From Mycobacterium simulans (lineage in GTDB: Bacteria > Actinomycetota > Actinomycetes > Mycobacteriales > Mycobacteriaceae): 64,000 nucleotides of DNA. Each line of letters begins with the position of its first letter. The first letter of the stretch is position 1. Of the stretch, positions 26,148 to 34,799 are shown piece by piece. A program made the translations under genes and the position numbers. The notes beneath the pieces are model-generated. The model had not been told where the DNA came from and did no database searches. It saw nothing but the letters and a program-made list of their open reading frames with translations. The stretch is taken from NCBI RefSeq assembly GCF_900232995.1, contig NZ_OCVX01000007.1, positions 407,013 to 471,012 of the forward strand, given 5' to 3'.

Positions 26148-27853
26148 CGACGACTTGGCTCGCGTATTTCCCCAGCCCGCCACGGGGGGTCTGGCACCTC
26201 GGGCCGCTGCCCATTCGCGCCTACGCGTTTTTCATCATCACCGGCATCGTGGTTGCTCTGCTGATCGGTGATCGACGTTTTGCGGCCCGCGGCGGCGAGC
26301 GGGGAGTGACCTATGACATTGCGTTGTGGGCGGTACCGTTCGGTTTGATCGGTGGCAGGCTCTATCACCTGGCCACCGATTGGCCGACCTATTTCGGCCA
26401 GGGCGGCGCCGGGTTTGGCGCCGCGCTGCGAATCTGGGACGGGGGCTTGGGCATCTGGGGCGCGGTGGCCCTCGGCGTGGTCGGAGCGTGGATCGCCTGC
26501 CGACGGCGCGACATCCCGCTACCGGCGTTTCTGGATGCGATGGCGCCCGGGATCGTGTTGGCGCAGGCCATCGGCCGGCTGGGAAACTACTTCAACCAGG
26601 AGCTTTACGGCCGGGAGACCACGCTGCCGTGGGGTCTGGAAATCTTCTACCGGCGGGATCCCGCGGGATTCGTCGACGTTCATTCGCTAGACGGCGTCTC
26701 CACGGGGCAAGTCGCGCTCGTCGTGCAGCCGACATTCCTTTACGAATTGCTTTGGAATGTCCTGGTATTCGCCGCATTCCTCTACCCCGACCGCCGCTTC
26801 ACGATCGGTCACGGCAGGCTGTTCGGGCTCTACGTGGCCCTCTACTGCGTCGGCCGATTCTGCGTCGAGCTGCTGCGTGACGACACCGCAACACACATCG
26901 CCGGCATCCGGATCAACTCGTTCACATCGACTTTCGTGTTCATCGGCGCCGTGGTCTATGTCATCTTGGCGCCGAAGGGCCGCGAGGACCCGGCAAACGT
27001 GCGTGGTCGTGTTGGTGTTGCCGTCGAATCGGCGGAGCCCGAGCCGACGCCAGAACTCGCAGATGTTGCGACGGCTTCCGCCGCAACCGCCGCGGCGCCC
27101 GTTATCCCGGGCGAAGACGGCGAATCAGTCGATTCGGCTGAGACCGTGCAAGCGGCCGAAGTGGCCGAGGCCGAAACCGCCAAGGCTGAAGTTGCGGATT
27201 CTGAAGAGTCGGAGGCCGAAGAGCCCGAAGAAGAGCCGGAAGTTGCGGAGCCTGAAGCCGAGCCGGAGGCCGAGGAGCCTGGGGCCGAAGCGGAGCCGGA
27301 AGTTGCGGAGTCTGAAGCTGAGTCGGAGGCCGAGGAGCCTGGGGCCGAAGCGGAGCCGGAAGTTGCGGAGCCTGAAGCCGAGCCGGAGGCCGAGGAGCCT
27401 GGGGCCGAAGCGGAGCCGGAAGTTGCGGAGCCTGAAGCCGAGCCGGAGGCCGAGGAGCCTGGGGCCGAAGCGGAGCCGGAAGTTGCGGAGTCTGAAGCCG
27501 AGCCGGAGGTCGAAGAGCCCGAAGAAGCGCCTCAAGCCGATGCGTCCGACGTCGTGGCAGATGACGTAGCCAGCGAATCCGACACCGAATCGGAGGACCG
27601 GGGAGAACAGTCCGAACCCGAGGCTGCCCAGGAAGCGGTGGAAGCGGTGGAAGCGGCGGAAGCGGCGGAAGCGCAAGATACGGATGTCGTCGAGGAAGTT
27701 GAGCTAGAGACCGAGGCAGATACCGAGCAGGCTGCGGCAGCCCCTGACGACAATGAGCCGACCTCGAGCGCGCCCGCGGAGGAGCCCGCCGACTCAACGC
27801 GACAGGGTTGGCGCGCCCGGCTGAGGAACTTCAGGCGGCGGTCGGGCAGGTAG
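26144..27853 (+). CDS. lgt: Prolipoprotein diacylglyceryl transferase with long acidic repeat tail
   Basis: Transfers diacylglycerol from phosphatidylglycerol to the lipobox Cys of prolipoproteins. The membrane core is residues 1-280 (seven spans), with the signature GRLGNYFNQELYGRET and conserved Arg/His/Glu residues of the family. Residues about 285-569 form an Ala/Glu/Pro-rich acidic tail with a 20-residue tandem repeat (EVAEPEAEPEAEEPGAEAEP type, about residues 366-457), ending in a basic cluster. Long acidic Lgt tails are seen in mycobacteria but are not needed for catalysis in other bacteria. ATG 26144 overlaps trpA. Confidence 0.95.
   Translation: MTTTWLAYFPSPPRGVWHLGPLPIRAYAFFIITGIVVALLIGDRRFAARGGERGVTYDIALWAVPFGLIGGRLYHLATDWPTYFGQGGAGFGAALRIWDGGLGIWGAVALGVVGAWIACRRRDIPLPAFLDAMAPGIVLAQAIGRLGNYFNQELYGRETTLPWGLEIFYRRDPAGFVDVHSLDGVSTGQVALVVQPTFLYELLWNVLVFAAFLYPDRRFTIGHGRLFGLYVALYCVGRFCVELLRDDTATHIAGIRINSFTSTFVFIGAVVYVILAPKGREDPANVRGRVGVAVESAEPEPTPELADVATASAATAAAPVIPGEDGESVDSAETVQAAEVAEAETAKAEVADSEESEAEEPEEEPEVAEPEAEPEAEEPGAEAEPEVAESEAESEAEEPGAEAEPEVAEPEAEPEAEEPGAEAEPEVAEPEAEPEAEEPGAEAEPEVAESEAEPEVEEPEEAPQADASDVVADDVASESDTESEDRGEQSEPEAAQEAVEAVEAAEAAEAQDTDVVEEVELETEADTEQAAAAPDDNEPTSSAPAEEPADSTRQGWRARLRNFRRRSGR
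27241..27515 (+). repeat. 60-bp tandem repeat inside lgt
   Basis: Four full 60-bp units (27241, 27301, 27361, 27421) and a partial fifth from 27481. Units three and four are identical; unit two differs at a few bases. Each unit encodes 20 residues, so unit gain or loss keeps the frame. A more degenerate copy precedes at about 27190. Likely a variable-number locus. Confidence 0.95.
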
Positions 27854-27883
27854 CGGCTCCGGCGGCTGCCCGAGAAATCTGGC

Positions 27884-28285
27884 ATGCTGAAACCCGTGAC
27901 TGACCAGCCGTGGGGGAACGCTGCAGATTCTAGCTCGTCATCTCCGCCGCCGTTTCCGCCGCAGTATCCGTCATATCCGCAATATTCGGCGCCCGGCTCT
28001 TACTTCGACCCGTCGGCACCGTTTGGTCGTCATCCCGTCAGCGGCCAACCGTATTCGGACAAATCCAAGACCATCGCCGGCCTCTTGCAGCTGCTCGGTC
28101 TGATCGGCATCGTCGGCATCGGCCGCATCTACATCGGGCACACCGGACTGGGCATCGCGCAATTGCTCGTGGGATGGCTAACGTGCGGAGTGGGCGCCGT
28201 CATCTGGGGCATCATCGACGCGCTTCTGATACTGACCGACCGAGTGAGCGACCCTTGGGGCCGCCCGTTGCGCGATGGAACCTAA
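27884..28285 (+). CDS. TM2-domain membrane protein
   Basis: 133 residues. A Pro/Ser/Tyr-rich N-terminus (1-57) precedes a TM2 domain: two spans (about 64-80 and 91-115) with the motif GRIYIGHTGLGIAQLL between them, then a short DRVSDPWGR tail. ATG 27884 used; GTG 27896 is an alternative and could be leaderless. Equivalent to the Rv1615 position. Function unknown. Confidence 0.8.
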   Translation: MLKPVTDQPWGNAADSSSSSPPPFPPQYPSYPQYSAPGSYFDPSAPFGRHPVSGQPYSDKSKTIAGLLQLLGLIGIVGIGRIYIGHTGLGIAQLLVGWLTCGVGAVIWGIIDALLILTDRVSDPWGRPLRDGT

Positions 28286-28841
28286 GCGGGCTTCCCAGAC
28301 GTCGGGGGATTGTGGCCGCGACGGCCGTCGTCGCGCTCGGTACGCCGCCGTTGGGTCGGCCGCGCTGTTTGCTGGCGGGCTCGGCTACGTCGGCCTCGTG
28401 GACCCCCACGACACGAGTTCGATTTATCCGCATTGTCCATTCAGGTTGCTCACCGGCTGGAACTGCCCCGCCTGCGGTGGCCTGCGGATGATGCACGACC
28501 TGCTGCATGGCGACCTAGTGGCCAGTCTCAACGACAATGTCTTCTTGCTCGTCGGCATCCCCCTGCTGGCCGGCTGGGTTTTGCTGCGCCGCTACCGCGG
28601 CCAATCCGCGCTGCCGATGCCCGCAATCATCACGGTCGTGGTGACGATGATCGCCTGGACGGTGCTGCGTAACCTCCCCGGATTCCCGTTGGTACCGACC
28701 GTTCTGAGTGAGTTCCGCCGAGGCTGTTGGCGGCAAAAGCTGCGCCTTGGTCGATCATCGCCCCGTCATCTGCGTACGCGTTGTGCGCGGCGAAATTCAT
28801 GCCTTGAGAGCACACTGGGTCCTCGGCGGCGCACACCTTGA
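28275..28841 (+). CDS. DUF2752 membrane protein with altered C-terminus
   Basis: ATG 28275 overlaps the TM2 gene by 11 bp. The first 145 residues are a DUF2752 protein: motif CPFRLLTGWNCPACGGLRMMHDLLHGD with a Cys-Cys pair, and three spans. After about residue 145 (28710) the frame runs on as 40 basic residues that are the antisense of the cutinase gene and do not look like protein. The normal stop seems to have been lost where the cutinase DNA joins, so the true homologous part ends near 28710. Confidence 0.75.
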   Translation: MEPKRASQTSGDCGRDGRRRARYAAVGSAALFAGGLGYVGLVDPHDTSSIYPHCPFRLLTGWNCPACGGLRMMHDLLHGDLVASLNDNVFLLVGIPLLAGWVLLRRYRGQSALPMPAIITVVVTMIAWTVLRNLPGFPLVPTVLSEFRRGCWRQKLRLGRSSPRHLRTRCARRNSCLESTLGPRRRTP

Positions 28842-29403
28842 TGGTCTTCGCCTGATACATCGGACCAATAGCGACTGGAGGCTGGCCAAGGAATTCCATC
28901 GCCCGGACATTGGGCATTCCGAAGAGAACGACCGAGGAAACATGGTCGGCCACATCGGGCGCGAGCGGTTTGGGTACGGTCGCGGGATCAACCCCGTCCG
29001 GAACGGCAGCGGAAGTGACGAAGCCCATGACGGCTGCACCCTGCGAGTAGCCGCCGAGCACCATCTGCGTCTTGGGACAACTGCCGGCCATGGAAACCAC
29101 ATGGGCGCCAGCGTCTCTAATACCGTCGACGCCGGTGGCCCACTCCTCACTGGCTGGGTAGTTGACCGGATAGACCCCCAACGACTTTGCGCCAACGCGT
29201 GGACGAAGGGAGTCGATGAATGCCTGCCCGGTCGGGCCAACGCCAGGAGGCTCACCGGTGCCACGGGCAAACACCACCTCCACATCGGGGCACGGCTCGG
29301 CGGACGCGGATGGGATAGCGAAGACAGGAAGAACGGCGGCGCTGAGGCCCCACGCTGCGGCTGAGGCGGGGCCAACGAACGGAACAAGCTGACGTGCGAT
29401 CAT
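28630..29403 (-). CDS. Secreted cutinase-family esterase, 3' end altered
   Basis: 257 residues. Signal peptide 1-35 (cleavage after PSASA), mature start EPCPD. Catalytic Ser120 in GGYSQGAA; Asp and His in the EDPVCSQG and AAHNAYADDG segments; cysteines placed for disulfides. Cutinase-like enzymes of mycobacteria cleave esters of lipids. The natural domain ends near AAFAANSL (about 28720); the last 29 residues are antisense to the DUF2752 gene, so the stop is not the original one. Not present between the DUF2752 gene and pykA of M. tuberculosis as I recall. Confidence 0.85.
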   Translation of the reverse strand: MIARQLVPFVGPASAAAWGLSAAVLPVFAIPSASAEPCPDVEVVFARGTGEPPGVGPTGQAFIDSLRPRVGAKSLGVYPVNYPASEEWATGVDGIRDAGAHVVSMAGSCPKTQMVLGGYSQGAAVMGFVTSAAVPDGVDPATVPKPLAPDVADHVSSVVLFGMPNVRAMEFLGQPPVAIGPMYQAKTIKVCAAEDPVCSQGMNFAAHNAYADDGAMIDQGAAFAANSLGGTHSERSVPTGIRGGYAAPSRRSSSPRP

Positions 29404-29631
29404 GTCGCACTATGTAACCATGCAAGCGGTGGCCCAAACCAGGAGATTTTGAATGTCTACTGTGGTTTGCGTCGCTTTTGGCTTCCGGCATCGTGGAGCC
29501 GAGTACGTCTTCGTGCCGCCGCGTTCCGGATGCGTTCGCGGCGCGAGCTTTTCGGGATCTTGGGTGCGCGTGCACGCCAACGCTCGATGCGCCGGTACCG
29601 GCGAGGCGCGCCGCAGGCAGATAACCAAGAC

Positions 29632-29637
29632 TATGCT
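29632..29637 (+). promoter_or_regulatory. Candidate -10 element of pykA
   Basis: TATGCT ends 8 nt before the GTG start at 29646, with no ribosome site between, so the message is probably leaderless. The same element with the same spacing recurs at 55761-55766 upstream of tesB1. Confidence 0.55.
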
Positions 29638-29645
29638 TTGTCGTC

Positions 29646-31064
29646 GTGACTAGACGCGGAAAGATCGTCTGCACTCTCGGGCCGGCCACCCAAAAGGACG
29701 ACCTGGTCAGGGCGCTCGTCGAAGCCGGAATGGACGTCGCCCGAATGAACTTCAGCCACGGCAACTATGAGGATCATAAGGCCGCCTACGAGCGCGTCCG
29801 CGCAGCCTCGGACGCCACCGGGCGCGCGGTCGGTGTGCTCGCCGATCTGCAGGGCCCGAAAATCAGGCTGGGGCGCTTCGCCACCGGGCCTACGTATTGG
29901 GCCGACGGCGAAACGGTTCGGATCACCGTCAGCGACTGTCCAGGCAGCCACGACAGGGTGTCCACCACCTATAAAAGGTTGGCTAGCGATGCGGTCGCCG
30001 GTGACCGAGTTCTCGTCGACGACGGCAAGATCGGATTGGTGGTCGACGCCGTCGACGGCGACGACGTGTTGTGCACCGTCGTCGAAGGCGGCCCGGTCAG
30101 CGACAACAAGGGCATCTCGTTGCCCGGGATGAACGTCACCGCCCCCGCCTTATCGGAAAAGGACATCGAGGACCTCACATTCGCGGTGAACCTCGGCGTC
30201 GACATGGTGGCGCTTTCGTTCGTGCGCTCGCCGTCGGATGTCGAGCTCGTCCACGAGGTGATGGATCGGATCGGGCGGCGGGTACCGGTAATCGCCAAGC
30301 TGGAGAAGCCGGAAGCCATCGACAACCTCGAGGCCATCGTGCTGGCGTTTGACGCCGTTATGGTGGCCCGCGGCGACCTGGGTGTTGAGTTGCCGCTGGA
30401 AGAGGTGCCGCTGGTGCAGAAGCGGGCTATCCAGATGGCCCGGGAAAACGCCAAGCCCGTCATCGTGGCAACCCAGATGCTCGACTCGATGATCGAAAAT
30501 TCGCGGCCGACCCGAGCCGAAGCCTCCGATGTCGCCAACGCCGTGCTCGATGGCGCCGACGCGCTGATGTTGTCGGGAGAAACCTCGGTAGGGAAATACC
30601 CGCTGTTGGCGGTCAAGACTATGTCGCGGATCGTGTGCGCGGTTGAGGAGAATTCGACGGCTGCTCCGCCGTTGACACATGTGCCGCGCACCAAACGGGG
30701 CGTGATCTCCTACGCCGCGCGCGACATCGGCGAACGGCTCGACGCCAAGGCTTTGGTCGCGTTCACTCAATCCGGCGATACCGTGCGGCGCCTGGCCCGC
30801 CTGCATACCCCGCTACCGCTGCTCGCCTTTACCGATCTGCCTGAGGTACGCAGTCAGCTGGCCATGACCTGGGGCACGGAAACCTTCATCGTCCCGCACA
30901 TGAATACCACCGACGGCATGATCCGCCAGGTCGACAAGTCGCTGCTCGAACTCGGCCGCTACAAGCGCGGTGACCTAGTGGTCATCGTCGCCGGTGCCCC
31001 ACCGGGGACAGTAGGCTCGACCAACCTGATCCATGTGCACCGAATCGGCGAGGACGACGTCTAG
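29646..31064 (+). CDS. pykA: Pyruvate kinase
   Basis: Converts phosphoenolpyruvate and ADP to pyruvate and ATP. 472 residues from GTG 29646. Barrel motifs MNFSHG, catalytic IAKLEKPEAIDN, metal-binding MVARGDLGVELP and MLSGETSVGKYP are intact, and the C-terminal allosteric domain (about 350-472) is complete. In M. tuberculosis the next gene, tesB1, follows within a few bases; here 24.7 kb separates them. Confidence 0.98.
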   Translation: MTRRGKIVCTLGPATQKDDLVRALVEAGMDVARMNFSHGNYEDHKAAYERVRAASDATGRAVGVLADLQGPKIRLGRFATGPTYWADGETVRITVSDCPGSHDRVSTTYKRLASDAVAGDRVLVDDGKIGLVVDAVDGDDVLCTVVEGGPVSDNKGISLPGMNVTAPALSEKDIEDLTFAVNLGVDMVALSFVRSPSDVELVHEVMDRIGRRVPVIAKLEKPEAIDNLEAIVLAFDAVMVARGDLGVELPLEEVPLVQKRAIQMARENAKPVIVATQMLDSMIENSRPTRAEASDVANAVLDGADALMLSGETSVGKYPLLAVKTMSRIVCAVEENSTAAPPLTHVPRTKRGVISYAARDIGERLDAKALVAFTQSGDTVRRLARLHTPLPLLAFTDLPEVRSQLAMTWGTETFIVPHMNTTDGMIRQVDKSLLELGRYKRGDLVVIVAGAPPGTVGSTNLIHVHRIGEDDV

Positions 31065-31252
31065 ACGGGCCGCCACCTCTCCTGCGCCTTGTTTTGCACG
31101 CGGGTTACATCCATTAGCGCCGGCACCAATCGGCATAGGTCAGTGCTGGAAACGCCACACGGCCAGCGTCATCGAGACCGCCCCGGTTACAACCGAATCG
31201 GTCGTATCAGCGATGTCCTGACAGCACCGTGACTGGGAAAGTCGCCGGTCTC

Positions 31253-31861
31253 TTAGTCATCCGATGGTCGTGGATGAATGAAAACCCCTTTCGCTGACAC
31301 CGTCACGCCCGAGCCGTCACTCAGCTCGCTGGCCGCGAAAGTCTTTACTCCTTCCGTTCTTTCAATCCATGCTTCGGCTCGCAGAGGGTGCCGCAGGGGC
31401 GTAGGCCGGTGATACCGCAGGGTCAGGCTGCCGGTGTATGCGGGCCGACCCGGCTGGTGAGCGGTAGCCCCGAGCACGTGGTCGAGCATCATGGCGCTGA
31501 CGCCGCCGTGCACATGCCCGGGTGGGCCTTCGTAAGCGGCGCCGAGGGTGAATTCCGCCCACACCGATCCGTCGCTTTCGTGGTGGACCACCAACGGGGG
31601 AGCTGACGGGTTACGGGTTCCGATCACCACGTTTCCCGACGCCGGTCCCTGCCCATCATCGATGATGCGCTCGCCGAACGTTCCCGGCATCAGCTCCGCA
31701 CTGAGTTGGCTTGTGACGTTGTCGATCTCAGCCGCCGCAGACGCGATGACATCGTGCCCCACCTCGGTGCGTATTGTCGCGTCGATCAAGCGTCGGACTG
31801 ATGCCGCCAGCGACTCGTATATCGGCGACGAATCAGGCATTGCTGCAATCGAATCCATCAT
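31253..31861 (-). CDS. PaaI-type hotdog thioesterase
   Basis: 202 residues from ATG 31861. The C-terminal half is a hotdog domain with the motif GPPGHVHGGVSAMMLDHVLG (residues 113-132), the catalytic segment of PaaI / 4HBT acyl-CoA thioesterases. ATG 31861 fits a leaderless start (TATCGT-N7-ATG); a longer frame upstream looks non-coding. First gene of the accessory island after pykA. Could release acids from acyl-CoA made by the FadD-type ligase further on; substrate not known. Confidence 0.8.
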   Translation of the reverse strand: MMDSIAAMPDSSPIYESLAASVRRLIDATIRTEVGHDVIASAAAEIDNVTSQLSAELMPGTFGERIIDDGQGPASGNVVIGTRNPSAPPLVVHHESDGSVWAEFTLGAAYEGPPGHVHGGVSAMMLDHVLGATAHQPGRPAYTGSLTLRYHRPTPLRHPLRAEAWIERTEGVKTFAASELSDGSGVTVSAKGVFIHPRPSDD

Positions 31862-32281
31862 ATCCGCCACGATAGAACAGCAAGCGGTCTCGGCCTGGGC
31901 TGCCGCACATCGCGAGGACGGCCTCGACGGTCGCCAGGGTGCCATCGTGGACGGGAGCGCCGTTGGCGCATGGCGCCAACCCATTGGCCCGGAACCCGGT
32001 GTCGCGCACGGCCGGCCAGCTCGACGATGTCCGCGCTGGATAGCACGAAAGGTATGGAGGATCCGGTGATATCGACGCCACGGACTGGTAGGCGACACCC
32101 CCTGGACGCGCAGAAATGCCCGAGCACTCGCGCATCGATGCGGCGCTGGGCATTGGGACTCGGTGATTCGTGGGAGGTCATTAAGTAACAGCGTGCAAAT
32201 GTGCGGCGATGGCTGCAACGCGATGTCCCGGCCAGCGGTCGTAGCACGTGGGGTTGTGACTTGTGTTGCTAGTCTGGCGAA
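31862..32281. other. 420-bp stretch without a clear gene
   Basis: Between the thioesterase and padR. Minus-strand readings show short, frame-shifted stretches with some protein character (for example RLPVRGVDITGSSIP) but no recognised domain, so it may be a decayed gene. At the right end is TAGTCT (32270-32275), a likely -10 for padR. I see nothing else I can support. Confidence 0.35.
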
Positions 32282-32971
32282 GTGGACCCCGAAGCGGACC
32301 CGGCCAGCGAGAAGTCGGTGAAGTCGGCCCTTGCCGCCACCAGTTGGGCGTTGCTGGGCATGATGTCCTACGAAGAGGAAGTCTCGGGCTACGACCTCAA
32401 GAAATGGATCGACTGGAGTGTCGACCTTTACTACTGGAGCCCGTCCTATAGCCAGATCTACACGGAGCTGAAGAAGTTGGAGGGCCTGGGTCTGGTCACG
32501 TCGCGGGTGGAGCGTGACGAGGGCACCCGCAGCCGTCGGCTCTACAAGATCACCCCGGCCGGCATGGCCGCGGTCACCGAGTGGACCAATAATGCGCCGG
32601 TGGACCCGCCGGTGCTCAAGCACAGCGTGCTGCTGCGGGTGACGTTCGGACATCTCAGCAACCCGACGCGGCTCAAGGAACTGCTGCAAGAGCATGTGGC
32701 ATACGCGGAAGCCCGGCACCGCAAAGCGGTCGAGGACGCCGAGGGGGCCGAGGCCCAGCCCGCCTGGGCGTACTCGGTAATTGCGCTACGCTGGGCCGCC
32801 AAGTACTACGCCGCCGAGCGCGAGTTCGCTCTGGAACTGATGAAGGAAATCGACGAGGCCGACGCCATCATCCAGAAGGCCGCCAAGAGCGGGTTCGGCA
32901 AACCGCGCCCCAAGCCGGGCTACTGGCGTGAGGTCGAGAAGCAGGTCGAAGCCAAGCGCGCGGTCGACTAA
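32282..32971 (+). CDS. PadR-family transcriptional regulator
   Basis: 229 residues from GTG 32282. N-terminal winged helix (about 20-105: ALLGMMSYEEEVSGYDLKKW ... SQIYTELKKLEGLGLV) and a C-terminal helical dimerisation domain (120-215) of the Vir_act_alpha type. TAGTCT-N6-GTG points to a leaderless message. It is convergent with the kstD-like gene (2 bp apart), so it is a candidate local regulator of the island; ligand unknown. Confidence 0.85.
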   Translation: MDPEADPASEKSVKSALAATSWALLGMMSYEEEVSGYDLKKWIDWSVDLYYWSPSYSQIYTELKKLEGLGLVTSRVERDEGTRSRRLYKITPAGMAAVTEWTNNAPVDPPVLKHSVLLRVTFGHLSNPTRLKELLQEHVAYAEARHRKAVEDAEGAEAQPAWAYSVIALRWAAKYYAAEREFALELMKEIDEADAIIQKAAKSGFGKPRPKPGYWREVEKQVEAKRAVD

Positions 32972-32972
32972 G

Positions 32973-34700
32973 CTAGCCGGCGCTTGCCATGGCACTGGCC
33001 GCCTCCCCGGCCGCCCCCAGGGCAGCAATGTAGCCGTAGACGAGTCCCTGAGCGATTGTTGCGCCCGCGCCCGGGTACGTCGCGCCGAATGCATTCGCGG
33101 CGGTGTTACCAACGGCATAGAGCCCGGCGATCGCGCTGCCGTCCTCGCGCAGTACCCGCGCCCGCTCGTCAGCTTTGATGCCACCGCAGGTCCCCAGGTC
33201 GCTGAGCACCAACTTCACGGCGTAGAACGGCCCTTTTATCAATGGACGCAGGTTGGGATTCGGCTTTATCGTGGGGTCGCCGTAGTAGCGGTCGTAGGCG
33301 CTGCGGCCGCGGCCGAAATCGGGATCGGTTCCGGTAGAGGCATTTTGATTGAAACGAGTCATGGTCCGGCTGAACTCCGCTACCGGGACACCGATTCGTT
33401 CGCCTAGCGCGGACAGGCTGTCAGCCCGCACCGCAATGCCCGCGTCGTACCAAGGCTGCGGGATCTTCATCCGCGGAAATAGTTCGGCGGCAAAGACATA
33501 GCTGTTGCGGTAGTGCTGATCGAAGATGATCCACATTGTTGCGACGGGAGAGCCGGACCGCTCCAGCTTGAGTAGCCGCTGACCGAACGACATGTAGTCC
33601 GAGGACTCGTTGGCGAACCGGTGACCATTCTGGTCGACGATCAAACAGCCGGGCAGTGAGCGTTCGGCCAGCATCACCGCGGGTGCCTTGCCTGGCAACG
33701 GCGCGACGGCCGGAAACCACCACGCCTGGTCCATCAAATCAAGGCCGGCGCCGAGTTCCTGCGCCACGCGTATCCCGTCCCCGGTATTGGTCTCGGCGCC
33801 CAGGCTTAGGTTGGCGCCCAACGATTCGGACTGGAATTTCCAGCGCAAGTCCATGTTGTGGTCGAATCCACCTGTGGCCAGTACGACCCCGTGGCGGGCA
33901 GTGACCGTCACCGTGCACCCGTCGTGCTCCACGATCGCGCCCCGCACGCGGTTTTTGTCGCCGGTGAGGCGCAGCAGAGTGGTATCGGTCCACACCGGGA
34001 TACCGGCCCGTAGCACACCCGCGAATATTCCGGCCGTCAAACCTTGACCACCCGCCGCGTAGCGCCGGCCCAGCAGCAGGCCTCCGACACCCTGGGTCAG
34101 GCGCTTGGCGACTGTCGGAATTCCTTTGCGCGGAACCCGACTCATCAGATTCATCCAGCGGTAGTCGGCGCCAGTCGTGGGTACCGGGATGCCGGCTTCC
34201 ATGACGCCCGGTCGTAGCCGGGAGCGGTATTCGCCAAGAACGGAGGTGTTGAACGGGCGACACTCGCAGGTGCGGCCGGCCGCACTCCCACCAGGCTCCT
34301 CCGGATGGTAGTCGGAATAGTCGCGGGCCCAGAACAACCGCAGCGGAGTCGCCCGGCGCAGCATGTCGACCGTCGCGGGCAGGTGCGTCAGAAATCCGAC
34401 TGATCGTTCGCGGGGCGCTGTTCCGGCAACCACTGAGTCCAGATAAGTGGCCGCCCTGGCGGCAGTGTCGCCGGCACCGGCCTCTTGCAGAACCGGGCCT
34501 GCGGGCAGCCAGAGCGCACCGCCGGACCGAGCGGTCGACCCACCCACATATGACGACTTCTCCACGATCAACACCGACAGCCCCAACTCGTGGGCGGCCA
34601 GCGCAGCTGCCATCCCGGTGCCGGAGCCGACCACGAGCAGGTCGACACAGGTGTCGGTGACAGTAAGGCCAGCGGGGATCGTCGCGCTTTGCGATGTCAC
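32973..34700 (-). CDS. 3-Ketosteroid delta-1-dehydrogenase family flavoprotein
   Basis: 575 residues from GTG 34700 (TAACGT-N7-GTG, probably leaderless). FAD-binding GSGTGMAAALAAHELG at 25-40, then EKSSYVGGSTARSGG, and the C-terminal GLYAVGNTAANAFGATYPGAG segment of KstD-type dehydrogenases, with conserved tyrosines in YPGAGATIAQG and DFGRGRSAYDRYYGD. KstD introduces the 1,2 double bond of 3-ketosteroids using FAD. It is divergent from the KshA-like oxygenase, its usual partner in opening ring B. Other 3-oxo substrates cannot be excluded. Confidence 0.85.
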   Translation of the reverse strand: MTSQSATIPAGLTVTDTCVDLLVVGSGTGMAAALAAHELGLSVLIVEKSSYVGGSTARSGGALWLPAGPVLQEAGAGDTAARAATYLDSVVAGTAPRERSVGFLTHLPATVDMLRRATPLRLFWARDYSDYHPEEPGGSAAGRTCECRPFNTSVLGEYRSRLRPGVMEAGIPVPTTGADYRWMNLMSRVPRKGIPTVAKRLTQGVGGLLLGRRYAAGGQGLTAGIFAGVLRAGIPVWTDTTLLRLTGDKNRVRGAIVEHDGCTVTVTARHGVVLATGGFDHNMDLRWKFQSESLGANLSLGAETNTGDGIRVAQELGAGLDLMDQAWWFPAVAPLPGKAPAVMLAERSLPGCLIVDQNGHRFANESSDYMSFGQRLLKLERSGSPVATMWIIFDQHYRNSYVFAAELFPRMKIPQPWYDAGIAVRADSLSALGERIGVPVAEFSRTMTRFNQNASTGTDPDFGRGRSAYDRYYGDPTIKPNPNLRPLIKGPFYAVKLVLSDLGTCGGIKADERARVLREDGSAIAGLYAVGNTAANAFGATYPGAGATIAQGLVYGYIAALGAAGEAASAMASAG

Positions 34701-34799
34701 GTTGGGAACGTTAGGGCGGTGATGCACGAGGGCGGAAGACTCATCCTGATCAGTGGAACAAGTCACCTCCACCGGGCGGACCGAGGGTTGAATGTCGGT

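Noticed and set aside
27241..27515. Regular repeats that could suggest a CRISPR array
   Set aside because: The 60-bp units are directly tandem with no unique spacers and lie in frame inside lgt.
27102..27797. Long Pro/Arg- and Phe/Arg-rich minus-strand frames opposite the lgt tail
   Set aside because: They are mirror translations of the 60-bp GAG/GCC repeat; no start signal and no domain.
31862..32247. Possible cytochrome P450 remnant (RGVDITGSSIP resembles a P450 strand)
   Set aside because: Only a short resemblance, no Cys-heme motif in any frame; too weak to call.
34701..34799. KstR operator between the kstD-like and kshA-like genes
   Set aside because: Only AACGTT is present; the expected AAC-N2-GTT spacing is missing.
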